Both the position numbers and the translations under genes were made by a program. Positions 17,381-23,566 of a stretch of 32,968 nt of DNA are shown here, piece after piece. This stretch comes from a virus: positions 1 to 32,968 of IMG/VR virus record IMGVR_UViG_3300021403_000038; one strand, 5' to 3'. The notes beneath the pieces were generated by a model. The model was not told where the DNA came from and did no database searches. It saw only the letters and a list, made by a program, of their open reading frames with translations. The number at the start of each line of letters is the position of its first letter. The stretch's first letter is position 1.

Positions 17381-17589
17381 TCGTAGCCTTCGAGCTTGTC
17401 CGCAATCAGCGAGAGGGACTTCCAGTCCTCGAGCAGGTGCTTGCCCCACACCTGCCTCATGACGTTGTCGGATTCCAGGAGGCGGGCAGCGTGACGGCAC
17501 ATCTCAGAGACCCACAGTTGGAAATCTTCATCAAACTGTGATGGTGGAGAGTCTTCAGAGTGAGATGGAGGGGGGTTGACTAGAGCCAT
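17377..17589 (-). CDS. 70-aa acidic protein between terminase subunits, unknown
   Basis: ATG 17589 is chosen because a good site (GGAGAGGA) lies just upstream. The longer open frame has no comparable signal and its extension is low-complexity. The N terminus is Pro/Ser-rich and acidic (residues 1-20). A helical part follows with LWVSEMCRHAARLLESDNVM and DWKSLSLIADKLEGYE. Its stop overlaps the large-terminase start as GTGA, so the two are probably co-translated. The function is not recognised. Confidence 0.65.
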   Translation of the reverse strand: MALVNPPPSHSEDSPPSQFDEDFQLWVSEMCRHAARLLESDNVMRQVWGKHLLEDWKSLSLIADKLEGYE

Positions 17590-17866
17590 CGCGCATCCTC
17601 TCCGCGGAGCTGTGGGTCGACCGTCGGTCCCCAGGTTTTGGTTTTGCTGGATCGAGGATTTTTGGAATGTGAGCCTGAGGATTCCGGGCGCGCGAGCCAG
17701 CGGGGGCACGTGGCACTGCCACCCCTCGCGCACGCGTGGACGCTCGAGCGCAACCCGCGGGCCCGCGTCCTTTGAGCGCTGATCCGCCGCTCGACTGACG
17801 ACGGACACTCGACGTCATACGTTTGTCCACATTAGTGGCACGACCCACAACATCGACAGTCGGACA
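17590..17866 (-). other. 277-bp gap between small terminase and the packaging genes
   Basis: No convincing gene is seen on either strand. The stretch contains T-rich patches (GGTTTTGGTTTTG, GGATTTTTGG at about 17634-17667) and GC-rich patches, unlike the end-to-end packing of the operon downstream. In phages the neighbourhood of the small terminase gene often holds the cos or pac site, so this is the best place in the window for one. That is inference from position; no defined site was recognised. Confidence 0.4.
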
Positions 17867-18409
17867 TCACAGCACCGATGACGGATCGACGCCGGCAATG
17901 GACTTGACTATCTGAGACACAGCGACGTCTACCTTTTCCCTGTAGGTCTCCGGTTTCCGGGCTCTGAGTAAGAGCATCAGTAACTGGTCTGAGTACTCGA
18001 TTTTGTGATCAGTACCCACCGGTTCGCCATGCCAGTAAGACGTTCGCTCATATGGCGTACCTTCAACGGCACGGCGCCATGCTTCGCGTTCGAGACGCTC
18101 CGTAGCCGCGGATTCTGCGATGTGGAATGCAGCCGCGAAGTCCGGATCGTGCTCTTGCCAGTAATAGACATTGCGTCGAGCTACGCCAGCTAGCTGACAC
18201 GCGTGAGAGACGTTCGCCCACTCGGCATAGCACGTCAGGAACGCATGCTTAGCCCGTGCAGATTGCGCAAGGGTATTCCGTGCCTGACCACGTACCTGAC
18301 GTCTCGACGTCGAATTTTGAGCGTTTCCAGGTGCCGATGACTGGTCATCCGTTCGTACGGTCGACTGGTCTAGCGAATGTTCGGATGAGCGTCTGACCAC
18401 GTTCGCCAT
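17867..18409 (-). CDS. terS: Terminase small subunit (HTH type), candidate
   Basis: A protein of 180 aa from ATG 18409; a TTG at 18436 would add nine residues but has no better ribosome site. The N-terminal 60 residues are polar and probably disordered. Residues about 65-110 hold a helix-turn-helix (FLTCYAEWANVSHACQLAGV followed by ARRNVYYWQEHDPDF) of the kind found in phage small terminases with a transposase-like HTH. A helical oligomerisation part follows, with AATERLEREAWRRAVEGT and DQLLMLLLRARKPETYREKV, the latter typical of this family. The protein should bind the packaging site and load the large subunit. It is the first gene of the minus-strand structural operon. Confidence 0.75.
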   Translation of the reverse strand: MANVVRRSSEHSLDQSTVRTDDQSSAPGNAQNSTSRRQVRGQARNTLAQSARAKHAFLTCYAEWANVSHACQLAGVARRNVYYWQEHDPDFAAAFHIAESAATERLEREAWRRAVEGTPYERTSYWHGEPVGTDHKIEYSDQLLMLLLRARKPETYREKVDVAVSQIVKSIAGVDPSSVL

Positions 18410-18496
18410 TCTCGACGTTCGAGCGCTGTTACGCAACTGTGCGCGCTTTTAACCGCGATTTAGGAGCTCTGAAACGGGCTGTAACGCCGGAAAGCC

Positions 18497-18525
18497 TTGA
18501 TTCGTATAGCAATCTGCTATATGGT
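18497..18525 (+). promoter_or_regulatory. Probable leaderless promoter of the Cys-rich operon
   Basis: TTGATT (18497-18502) is followed after 17 bp by TATGGT (18520-18525). An alternative extended -10, TGCTATATG, overlaps it. Either would start RNA only a few bases before ATG 18534, and no Shine-Dalgarno sequence precedes that codon, so the transcript would be nearly leaderless. Confidence 0.45.
18505..18521. promoter_or_regulatory. 17-bp perfect palindrome, probable operator
   Basis: TATAGCA-ATC-TGCTATA lies between the proposed -35 and -10 of the plus-strand promoter and in the divergent region before the small terminase gene. Each arm contains TGCTATA, so extended -10 elements could face both ways. 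A dimeric repressor here would block transcription in both directions. The 69-aa HTH protein at 20412-20621 is a candidate binder. Confidence 0.5.
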
Positions 18526-18533
18526 TCACCGCA

Positions 18534-19442
18534 ATGGCACCCACTACACAGAAGTCGACTGCTCGACTGACGCCGCTGAGCGGCGTGTACGGCTATAGCG
18601 AATTGCTTACACCCGATGGCTACAATCCGAAGACCAGGAAAGGCCGGGCCCGCGGCTATTCGACCGCGATCCTTCATTTCGCCCCGGCCAACCTGTCAGG
18701 GTACGAAGTCTGTTCGGACCGCTCAGCCGGTTGCACACACGACTGCTTGAACCTGAGCGGCCACGGCGCAATCGGCCTCGACGTCGAGACGGCCGTCTCG
18801 CTCACCAACACCAACGAAGTGCAGGATGCGCGCATCGCACGAACGCATCTTCTGTTCCGGCAGCGCGCCACATTCTTTTCTGAAATGGTGCTCGCCATCT
18901 CGACACACGTGCGTCGAGCTACGGCGCACGGACTGACGCCTACCGTCCGTCTCAACGGGACGTCGGATCTGCCATGGGAACGGATGCCGTTCACGGACGT
19001 CGATGGCGTTGAGTACGCGTCTCTGTTCGAGCGCTTCCCGGACGTGCAGTTTTACGACTACACGAAGCATCCGGCCCGGGCGATGCTCTCAGCGCTAGGC
19101 GCGCTGCCGGCCAACTACGTGGTGACGTTCTCGCGGTCCGAGACGAATGAGCGCATCGCGCTCGACGTCCTGCGCAATGGCGGAAACGTCGCTGTCGTGT
19201 TCAACGCTCGAACAGCACATGCGAAGCGGCCCGCGGATCCGCTCCCGGCCACGTGGCACGGATTCACAGTCGTCGATGGCGATCACGACGATCTTCGTTT
19301 TCTGGACCCCACCAACGTGGTCGTGGGTCTCCGGGCGAAGGGCCCGCGGGCGAAGCACGATACGTCCGGCTTCGTCGTCGACGTCGCATCCGACGCGTGC
19401 TCCAACGTCATCGCTCTGTCCACAGTCGCCCGGGCCGCGTAG
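18534..19442 (+). CDS. Phage Cys-motif protein of the DUF7227/GP88-like type
   Basis: A protein of 302 aa starting at ATG 18534 with no ribosome site. It resembles a phage family of unknown function: a conserved start (LSGVYGYSELLTPDGYNPKT), then GYSTAILHFAPANLSGYEVC with Cys60, Cys67 and Cys71 (C-x6-C-x3-C), then TVRLNGTSDLPWE (139-149), FYDYTKHP (173-180), VVTFSRSETNE (196-206) and a C-terminal VVGLRAKG...HDTSGFVVD. The strand-ending charged motifs suggest an alpha/beta barrel with a metal or cluster site near the cysteines. That structural reading is inference. It leads an operon of small Cys-rich proteins. The activity is unknown. Confidence 0.65.
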   Translation: MAPTTQKSTARLTPLSGVYGYSELLTPDGYNPKTRKGRARGYSTAILHFAPANLSGYEVCSDRSAGCTHDCLNLSGHGAIGLDVETAVSLTNTNEVQDARIARTHLLFRQRATFFSEMVLAISTHVRRATAHGLTPTVRLNGTSDLPWERMPFTDVDGVEYASLFERFPDVQFYDYTKHPARAMLSALGALPANYVVTFSRSETNERIALDVLRNGGNVAVVFNARTAHAKRPADPLPATWHGFTVVDGDHDDLRFLDPTNVVVGLRAKGPRAKHDTSGFVVDVASDACSNVIALSTVARAA

Positions 19443-19465
19443 GCCCGGACGCATACTTACCAGTA

Positions 19466-19480
19466 GAGAGGCACCCAATC
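19466..19480 (+). promoter_or_regulatory. Ribosome site within conserved GAGAGGCACCCA leader
   Basis: GAGAGGCACCCAATC directly precedes ATG 19481. The GAGAGG part can pair with 16S rRNA. The following GCACCCA also recurs before 20143 (plus) and GCACCC before 26093 (minus). Confidence 0.5.
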
Positions 19481-19741
19481 ATGACTATCGTTACCCTTGC
19501 GTCCGCAGCGCTCGACGCAAACGACCCTCGACGCGACGCGTGCGTCTACCAGTACTGCGGCCAGCTGGCGTCCTACGCTTGCACCGCGCCACACGGCGCC
19601 ACAGTCAATCTGTGCGAAGAGCACGCAACCGGCTTCGGACGCGTGTGGGGAATCGTACGCGAACTCGCAACAGATTCAGAGCACAGTGAGCCGTGCGATG
19701 ACGCCGGCTGTGGCGCGTGCTACGAAGCGACCCGGCCATGA
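19481..19741 (+). CDS. Small Cys-rich (zinc-ribbon-like) protein 1
   Basis: A protein of 86 aa. ATG 19481 is chosen over an upstream in-frame ATG because the GAGAGGCACCC site precedes it. Cysteines occur in pairs: ACVYQYC, LCEEHA and, near the C terminus, CDDAGCGAC. This pattern suggests one or two bound zinc ions. The family is not recognised. It lies 38 bp after the DUF7227-like gene, and its stop overlaps the next ATG as ATGA. Confidence 0.65.
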   Translation: MTIVTLASAALDANDPRRDACVYQYCGQLASYACTAPHGATVNLCEEHATGFGRVWGIVRELATDSEHSEPCDDAGCGACYEATRP

Positions 19742-19962
19742 GCCCCACCGTTCACTGCCAGTGTGGGCACGGGCCCAGCCGGCACTATCACCTTGACGGT
19801 ACGACCTCGTGCCGTATCTGCACCACGTGCCGTACGTATCGCCCGCGCTGTACCTCGCTGGCGTATAGCAAGGGTCACGGCGGTACGAAGTGGCCGGGCC
19901 AATGCACCCGGAACGCGCTAGGCACTAGCGGGCTGTGTCGCCAGCACGGAGGTCAGGCATGA
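19738..19962 (+). CDS. Small Cys-rich (zinc-ribbon-like) protein 2
   Basis: A protein of 74 aa starting at ATG 19738, coupled to the upstream stop (ATGA). It has nine cysteines and several histidines: HCQCGHGPSRHYH, SCRICTTC, RPRC, GQCTRN and GLCRQHG. The two C-terminal pairs (GQC, LCRQH) look like a finger often seen in small phage proteins ('CTRNALG-TSGLCRQHGG'). It probably binds two zinc ions. Target and function are unknown. Confidence 0.65.
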   Translation: MSPTVHCQCGHGPSRHYHLDGTTSCRICTTCRTYRPRCTSLAYSKGHGGTKWPGQCTRNALGTSGLCRQHGGQA

Positions 19963-20162
19963 GCCGGGCCTGGTTTTTCGTCGAGTTCACGTGCGGCCAC
20001 TCCACCCCGGTCCGGGGTGGGGATCGGCTGGTAGACCGACCCTGCAACGCGTGCGCCTCCTCGACTCCGGGCGAGGGCGCACGTTCTGAGACGCCCGAGA
20101 CTGCGGCCCGCTATATTTCCCCTGAAAGGCACCCAAACCCATATGAGCACCACCATCGATGA
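19959..20162 (+). CDS. Small Cys-containing protein 3
   Basis: A protein of 67 aa, ATG 19959, with an ATGA overlap upstream. The first half forms a compact C-G-H...C-x2-C unit (EFTCGHSTPVRGGDRLVDRP followed by CNAC), which fits a single zinc ribbon. The second half is polar and probably disordered. Its last 20 bases overlap the start of the next gene. No family is recognised, and its role is inferred only from grouping with the two Cys-rich neighbours. Confidence 0.55.
   Translation: MSRAWFFVEFTCGHSTPVRGGDRLVDRPCNACASSTPGEGARSETPETAARYISPERHPNPYEHHHR
20124..20142 (+). promoter_or_regulatory. Second copy of the GGCACCCA leader
   Basis: GAAAGGCACCCAAACCCAT precedes ATG 20143 inside the end of the previous gene. 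AAAGG is the likely Shine-Dalgarno part. The GGCACCCAA core matches the leader before 19481. Confidence 0.45.
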
Positions 20163-20415
20163 TCTGGCCGCGCGCCTAGCCAGACTCGAAGAGCGCCAGG
20201 GACTGGCGACTAAAGCCGACCTCAAGGACGTCGAGGTCAACATCCGCCGCGACATTGCCAGTCTCGCGACCGGTATCGGCACGGACTTACGCGCCATCCG
20301 TCAGGACATGGAAGGCATCCATGCGGATATGGCAGCCATGCGCGGCGACCTGACCGAAATCAAACGCCTGCTCGCCCGCGGCGTGTTCCGCTGGCCGTGG
20401 GAGAGACGCTCGTGA
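20143..20415 (+). CDS. Coiled-coil protein, unknown
   Basis: A protein of 90 aa, nearly all predicted as one amphipathic helix with regular charged heptads (DDLAARLARLEERQGLATKA, DIASLATGIGTDLRAIRQDM, DMAAMRGDLTEIKRLLARGV). It ends in a Trp/Arg-rich tail (FRWPWERRS). Such short coiled coils are common in phages and often form oligomers or pair with a membrane partner. The gene ends in a GTGA overlap with the HTH gene. No specific function can be read from it. Confidence 0.7.
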   Translation: MSTTIDDLAARLARLEERQGLATKADLKDVEVNIRRDIASLATGIGTDLRAIRQDMEGIHADMAAMRGDLTEIKRLLARGVFRWPWERRS

Positions 20416-20621
20416 GCATGCTGCCCACGCCCGGCGCCGCGGGTAGCGAGCTTCGGACCTGGCGAGCGCTTCAGGGGCTGACCCTGAAGCAACTTGCCGA
20501 GGCGCTAGGCGTGCATTGGATCACTGTCCAGCGCTGGGAAACCGGCGTGCTGGGCGTCCCGCCGTACCTGCACCTCGCACTGCGCGAACTTGAGAGGCAA
20601 CTGACCGATGACGCCGCTTGA
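20412..20621 (+). CDS. XRE-family helix-turn-helix DNA-binding protein
   Basis: A protein of 69 aa from GTG 20412 (GTGA overlap); ATG 20418 is an alternative. Residues about 15-60 form a classical five-helix XRE/Cro domain: LRTWRALQGLTLKQLAEALG with recognition helix WITVQRWETG, then PYLHLALRELERQ. There is no extra domain. It is a plausible regulator of the phage, and the 17-bp palindrome at the head of its own operon is a natural candidate site. The pairing is inference. Confidence 0.8.
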   Translation: MSMLPTPGAAGSELRTWRALQGLTLKQLAEALGVHWITVQRWETGVLGVPPYLHLALRELERQLTDDAA

Positions 20622-20757
20622 TTGGATCAACGCGTTCCTGAGCATCCCCGGGGCAATCGCCTCGGTGTTGCTGCAGTTCTGGCTACCGGCGTTCGTGCTC
20701 GCGCTCGCCGGCGGCATGATCTACTACGTGGTCCAGGCTGTCCGCGGCAAGCTGTAA
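20608..20757 (+). CDS. 49-aa membrane peptide
   Basis: It begins MTPLDWINAFLSIPGAIASV at ATG 20608, inside the end of the HTH gene, behind GAGAGGCA. A long hydrophobic stretch follows (about residues 17-42), ending with a short basic tail (VQAVRGKL). It has one, or possibly two, membrane spans. It is the last gene before the hairpin terminator. It could be a holin, an exclusion peptide or an anchor for the coiled-coil protein encoded two genes earlier. None of these is shown by the sequence. Confidence 0.6.
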   Translation: MTPLDWINAFLSIPGAIASVLLQFWLPAFVLALAGGMIYYVVQAVRGKL

Positions 20758-20793
20758 GCTGCACCTGTCGGGGTTTCGGTCCCGCGGAAGAGC

Positions 20794-20825
20794 GAACGAC
20801 CTCCTGTGTGAACAGGAGGTCGTTC
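20794..20825. terminator. Perfect hairpin between convergent operons
   Basis: GAACGACCTCCTG and its exact complement CAGGAGGTCGTTC enclose a 6-base loop. It lies between the end of the plus-strand operon (20757) and the end of the minus-strand operon (20831), where a bidirectional terminator is expected. There is no clear T tract on either side, so termination may need Rho. Confidence 0.6.
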
Positions 20826-20830
20826 TGCGT

Positions 20831-21043
20831 TCAGGCCCTCGGGATCGGCACGCGCACGAGCCGCCCGCTCAGGTTCAGCACGTGTACAGCACAGTCATTG
20901 CAGACCGTATCGTAGGGCTCGCCTAGCTCTTTGAGTGCGAGCAGCGCCGGCGCCACGTGCCGCAGCCCGCACAGCACGCACGCGTCCCAACGCTCAAGCG
21001 TCTCGCTGATGCGCCGCGCATCGTAGTCAGAACGATCAGGCAT
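20831..21043 (-). CDS. Small zinc-ribbon protein (two CxxC), last gene of its operon
   Basis: A protein of 70 aa from ATG 21043, which overlaps the end of the preceding gene by 8 bp. It has two knuckles, ACVLCG (Cys22, Cys25) and VCNDCA (Cys48, Cys51), about 23 residues apart, with a helix between. This is a typical single zinc ribbon. The tail is NLSGRLVRVPIPRA. Function unknown; it could bind nucleic acid or act as an adaptor. Confidence 0.65.
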   Translation of the reverse strand: MPDRSDYDARRISETLERWDACVLCGLRHVAPALLALKELGEPYDTVCNDCAVHVLNLSGRLVRVPIPRA

Positions 21044-21308
21044 CGTATCGAATCGACTGAGCCAGCCGAGTCTGCTTGTCTTCACGCTTCTTGCGCGCAG
21101 CTTCCTTGCGCTCGAACTCGGCACGCTGGATACCGGCGAGGACCTGGTCGTAGCCGCCGGCGCGCTCGAGCAAGCGGCGTGCCTCCTCGACAGCACCGAT
21201 GCGGTCCGTGCCCTCGCCGTACGCGGCGTGCGGGCAGACCCAGATCGCGTCCGTGATCTGCAAGAACCGGCACTTGAACTTGCACTCAGGCTTCACGTAG
21301 TGCTTCAC
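21036..21308 (-). CDS. 90-aa protein with N-terminal Cys motif and basic coiled coil
   Basis: GTG 21308 is chosen because GGAGGA lies immediately upstream; a farther GTG at 21326 has no site. The N terminus has PECKFKCRFLQITDAIWVCP, three cysteines plus a following His that could bind metal. The C-terminal half is a long charged helix (GIQRAEFERKEAARKKREDK). It overlaps both neighbours. The family is not recognised. Confidence 0.6.
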   Translation of the reverse strand: MKHYVKPECKFKCRFLQITDAIWVCPHAAYGEGTDRIGAVEEARRLLERAGGYDQVLAGIQRAEFERKEAARKKREDKQTRLAQSIRYDA

Positions 21309-21519
21309 GGATCCTCCTCCTGCCACTCACCGCGAGCATCTCTCGCATCACCGCAGACCGCGTCATCTGCACCTCTTCGCGCACGTGCATCAGATCGCCC
21401 ACACGTGCGAAGTTCTGGCGCTTGTATGCCGCCTGGGCCCAGCGCTCGAGTCGGACCATGTCGCGAGCAAAGCGGTTGCACGCCTGACGTAGCTCGAGGA
21501 CGTACTCGTCGTCATACAT
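21286..21519 (-). CDS. 77-aa helical protein, unknown
   Basis: ATG 21519 (MYDDEYVLELRQACNRFARD) is preferred, as it overlaps the end of the nuclease gene by only a few codons. The longer frame would extend into nuclease coding sequence. The protein is all helix and basic, with DLMHVREEVQMTRSAVMREM near its centre. No motif is recognised. It is retained because start and stop both fit the overlapping pattern of the operon. Confidence 0.5.
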   Translation of the reverse strand: MYDDEYVLELRQACNRFARDMVRLERWAQAAYKRQNFARVGDLMHVREEVQMTRSAVMREMLAVSGRRRIREALREA

Positions 21520-22261
21520 GGACGCGGGCCCTCGGCGTGGTGCGCACGTCACACACGTGCTCGTGGCCCCACTTCTCGCCGCATTGCGGACACGCGCCGT
21601 GCTTGCCGTGGCACTCGTAGTGATCCATGCGCACGTCCGCGGCGATGATCGCCATGCGCTCGAGCGCGTCGGTCATCTGTGCCACGATTTCGCCCGCGGT
21701 CCACTCGCGACGGAAGCGCTGCATCTGTCCCGTGACACGGTTGAGGACGATGTACTCAAAGGTGCCGTCGTACCGCGGCTCAGTCTCCCAGCGCGCCATC
21801 GTGTAGACCACGGGTTGCCAGATCTCTTTCTGCGCGCGCTCCTGCGACCACAGACCACGCGTGGTCTTGAAGTCGTACGTCACGCCATCAGAGCCCCACA
21901 GGTCGATGGCGCCGACGATGGGCGCGTCCAGGAGTTCGTTCGTGTCGATGCTGAAGCCGCGCTCTGGCGTGCCTTCCAGCTGGAGCTCCTGCACCTGCTC
22001 GATCAGGTCCATGCCCATGCGCGTCAGCCCCTGATCGACGTCGCCTAGCTCGAGCACGAACTCGCGCCACGCGGCACGGAACGCGCGGATGCCGTCATCG
22101 CCGCGGTAGTGCGCCTCGAGACCCATGTGCACCGCGCTGCCGAACAGCATCGCCTCGGATTTCTGCACAGGACACTCGTCGATGTAGCGCGCCTTCCAGG
22201 CCCCGGGGCATTGATCCCAAAGCATGAACTTCGACGCTGACCAATGCGAAACGACAACCAT
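21512..22261 (-). CDS. RecB/Cas4-like PD-(D/E)XK exonuclease with rebuilt N terminus
   Basis: A protein of 249 aa. The N terminus has SHWSASKFMLWDQCPGAWKA, the usual opening of phage RecB/Cas4-like nucleases. The core motifs follow: APIVGAIDLWG (first Asp), then VTYDFKTTRG (D-x-K). A helix with QPVVYTMARW and a C-terminal cluster CHGKHGACPQCGEKWGHEHVC come next; the latter probably binds zinc or an Fe-S cluster. Such enzymes resect DNA ends in phage recombination and replication. The gene's native start appears to lie at 22809, now separated by an HNH gene, and translation now starts from a second copy of the first exon-like segment at 22261. Confidence 0.8.
   Translation of the reverse strand: MVVVSHWSASKFMLWDQCPGAWKARYIDECPVQKSEAMLFGSAVHMGLEAHYRGDDGIRAFRAAWREFVLELGDVDQGLTRMGMDLIEQVQELQLEGTPERGFSIDTNELLDAPIVGAIDLWGSDGVTYDFKTTRGLWSQERAQKEIWQPVVYTMARWETEPRYDGTFEYIVLNRVTGQMQRFRREWTAGEIVAQMTDALERMAIIAADVRMDHYECHGKHGACPQCGEKWGHEHVCDVRTTPRARVHV
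22202..22261 (-). repeat. Inner copy (A) of the duplicated 5' end of the nuclease gene
   Basis: These 20 codons (MVVV, then SHWSASKFMLWDQCPG) open the working nuclease gene. They match the outer copy at 22750-22809 at 38 of 50 aligned bases. Nearly all differences in the shared 16 codons are silent, the one visible change being Ser to Thr. Confidence 0.75.
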
Positions 22262-22295
22262 CAGCGCGCCTGCCCCTTCGTAGACTGGGTAGCTC

Positions 22296-22775
22296 TTGTC
22301 TGAATCTTTGCCCTTTGAAGCGCTAGACCCCGTCCGTCTGGCGTATTACGAACGCTGTCTCGAAACGGCGTACATGCTGACGCGAGTCGCTTACCGGGAC
22401 GATCACTGGATCTGGCTTGGGGCGACAACTGTTGGCGGATACGGGTACCTGGGGCGGCGAACACGCCCCAACGCACTCGCCCACCGGTACTTCTACGAGC
22501 ACTTCGTTGGACCGATCCCTGAAGGACTGCACCTCGATCACGTTTGCCGCGTGAAGCTGTGCGTGAATCCGAATCACCTCGAGCCAGTGACCCAGGCCGA
22601 GAACAACCGCCGCGCAGTGCGTCACCCGCTAGCGTGCCCTCAGGGGCATGAATGGACGCCTGAGAACACAGAGTTCTGGCGCGGCTGGCGCAAGTGCCGA
22701 ACGTGTCATCGTGAACGCGAAGCAGCGCGCAAGCAACGGCTGAAGGCTCGCCCGGACACTGGTCCCACAGCATGA
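22296..22775 (+). CDS. HNH homing endonuclease (HNH_3 type), free-standing
   Basis: Up to 159 aa, on the strand opposite to its neighbours. The start is uncertain: TTG 22296 gives the full frame, and the first in-frame ATG is 22374. The domain is complete either way. WIWLGATTVGGYGYL, then LAHRYFYEHFVGPIPEGLHL, DHVCRVKLCVNPNHLEPVTQ and AENNRR form the ββα-metal HNH fold with His-Asp-His at LDHVC and Asn-Pro-Asn-His at the second His. A C-terminal zinc-like part (CPQGHEWTPENT, CRTCHRERE) follows. The last eight codons run into the antisense of the duplicated nuclease start. It is a selfish mobile gene inserted into the nuclease gene. Confidence 0.85.
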   Translation: MSESLPFEALDPVRLAYYERCLETAYMLTRVAYRDDHWIWLGATTVGGYGYLGRRTRPNALAHRYFYEHFVGPIPEGLHLDHVCRVKLCVNPNHLEPVTQAENNRRAVRHPLACPQGHEWTPENTEFWRGWRKCRTCHREREAARKQRLKARPDTGPTA

Positions 22776-22809
22776 ACTTGGTCGCGGACCAGTGCGATAA
22801 GAATGTCAT
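22750..22809 (-). pseudogene. Outer copy (B): displaced original 5' end of the nuclease gene
   Basis: It encodes MTFL followed by SHWSATKFMLWDQCPG from ATG 22809, which overlaps the stop of the methyltransferase gene as ATGA, the coupling used across this operon. After codon 20 homology to the nuclease stops, and the frame runs on antisense through the HNH gene to 22261. This is best read as the native start of the nuclease gene, cut off by the HNH insertion. Confidence 0.7.
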
Positions 22810-23357
22810 GCAATCCCCCACTGCTCAGCCATCGCTGCCGCCAGCCCCGGCAGCGTGCGCGAACGGTCTTTCCATCGGTGCGAACTGGGTGGCATCCAGT
22901 GCACCCGCGGCGTGCGTCCTTTCACGATGTCTGTTGCACGGAGCGGTGGCAGGTTCTTGAGCCACAGCGCTGTCGCCTTGACCTCGCCGTGCCCGAACCA
23001 CCACGGCTGCACGATCTGATCGCTTGGGCGCCACAGGCTGGTCAACATGCCGATGGGGTTCTCGATGGCGACGCGCGGAATAGGCGCGTCGTACAGCGTG
23101 CGCACGAACCGCACAGCCTCCATCTGTCGTTCCGTGCCGCGATGCCAGCGCGCGCCGCTACGCGCCAGATACGTGCACGGCGGGTGAAAGATCGCCAGAT
23201 CCCAGCCGTCGTCCAGGATCTCGAGCACGTCACCCTGGATGTGGAACAGGCGCCCGTCCTCGGCGGGCAGCAGGTCGCAACTCCACGCGTCATGTCGGCG
23301 ACGCTCGAACGCCTGACGCACCACGCCGCTGAACTCGCAGCCGATCAGGACTCTCAT
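22806..23357 (-). CDS. C5-cytosine DNA methyltransferase-like protein (phage orphan type)
   Basis: A protein of 183 aa from ATG 23357, which overlaps the preceding stop (ATGA); longer frames extend into that gene. It belongs to a compact phage family: SAM-binding motif I at MRVLIGCEFSGVVRQAF, acidic motif near HDAWSCDLLPAEDG, catalytic motif IV FHPPCTYLA, motif VI AIENPIGM, then a conserved WWFGHGEVKATALWLKNLPP. It lacks a separate target-recognition domain and is half the size of usual C5 enzymes, as is normal for this family. It may protect phage DNA from host restriction. No partner restriction gene is present. Confidence 0.75.
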   Translation of the reverse strand: MRVLIGCEFSGVVRQAFERRRHDAWSCDLLPAEDGRLFHIQGDVLEILDDGWDLAIFHPPCTYLARSGARWHRGTERQMEAVRFVRTLYDAPIPRVAIENPIGMLTSLWRPSDQIVQPWWFGHGEVKATALWLKNLPPLRATDIVKGRTPRVHWMPPSSHRWKDRSRTLPGLAAAMAEQWGIA

Positions 23358-23566
23358 CGCCCCTTCGCCTTCATCGCCAGCTTGACGTAGCCAGAGGGCG
23401 CCTCTTTGGCAGGGATCGAGTGCCAGGTACCCCACGGATCGCGGACGTTGACCCACCCCAACTCGCGGCCCCAGACAACCTTCGGAGGCCAGAAAACTTC
23501 CTGTATGGTGTCTTCACCTATAGGTGGAATACGCATACGGCTTTTTTCGAGGGGCTTAGTCGCCAT
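23354..23566 (-). CDS. 70-aa basic protein between primase and methyltransferase, unknown
   Basis: ATG 23566 follows GGAGG in the end of the primase gene and overlaps it by 11 bp. The protein is basic, with a Trp-rich beta-like centre (WPPKVVWGRELGWVNVRDPW) and a short helix at the end (YVKLAMKAKGR). No family is recognised. Coupling on both sides supports expression with the replication genes. Confidence 0.6.
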   Translation of the reverse strand: MATKPLEKSRMRIPPIGEDTIQEVFWPPKVVWGRELGWVNVRDPWGTWHSIPAKEAPSGYVKLAMKAKGR

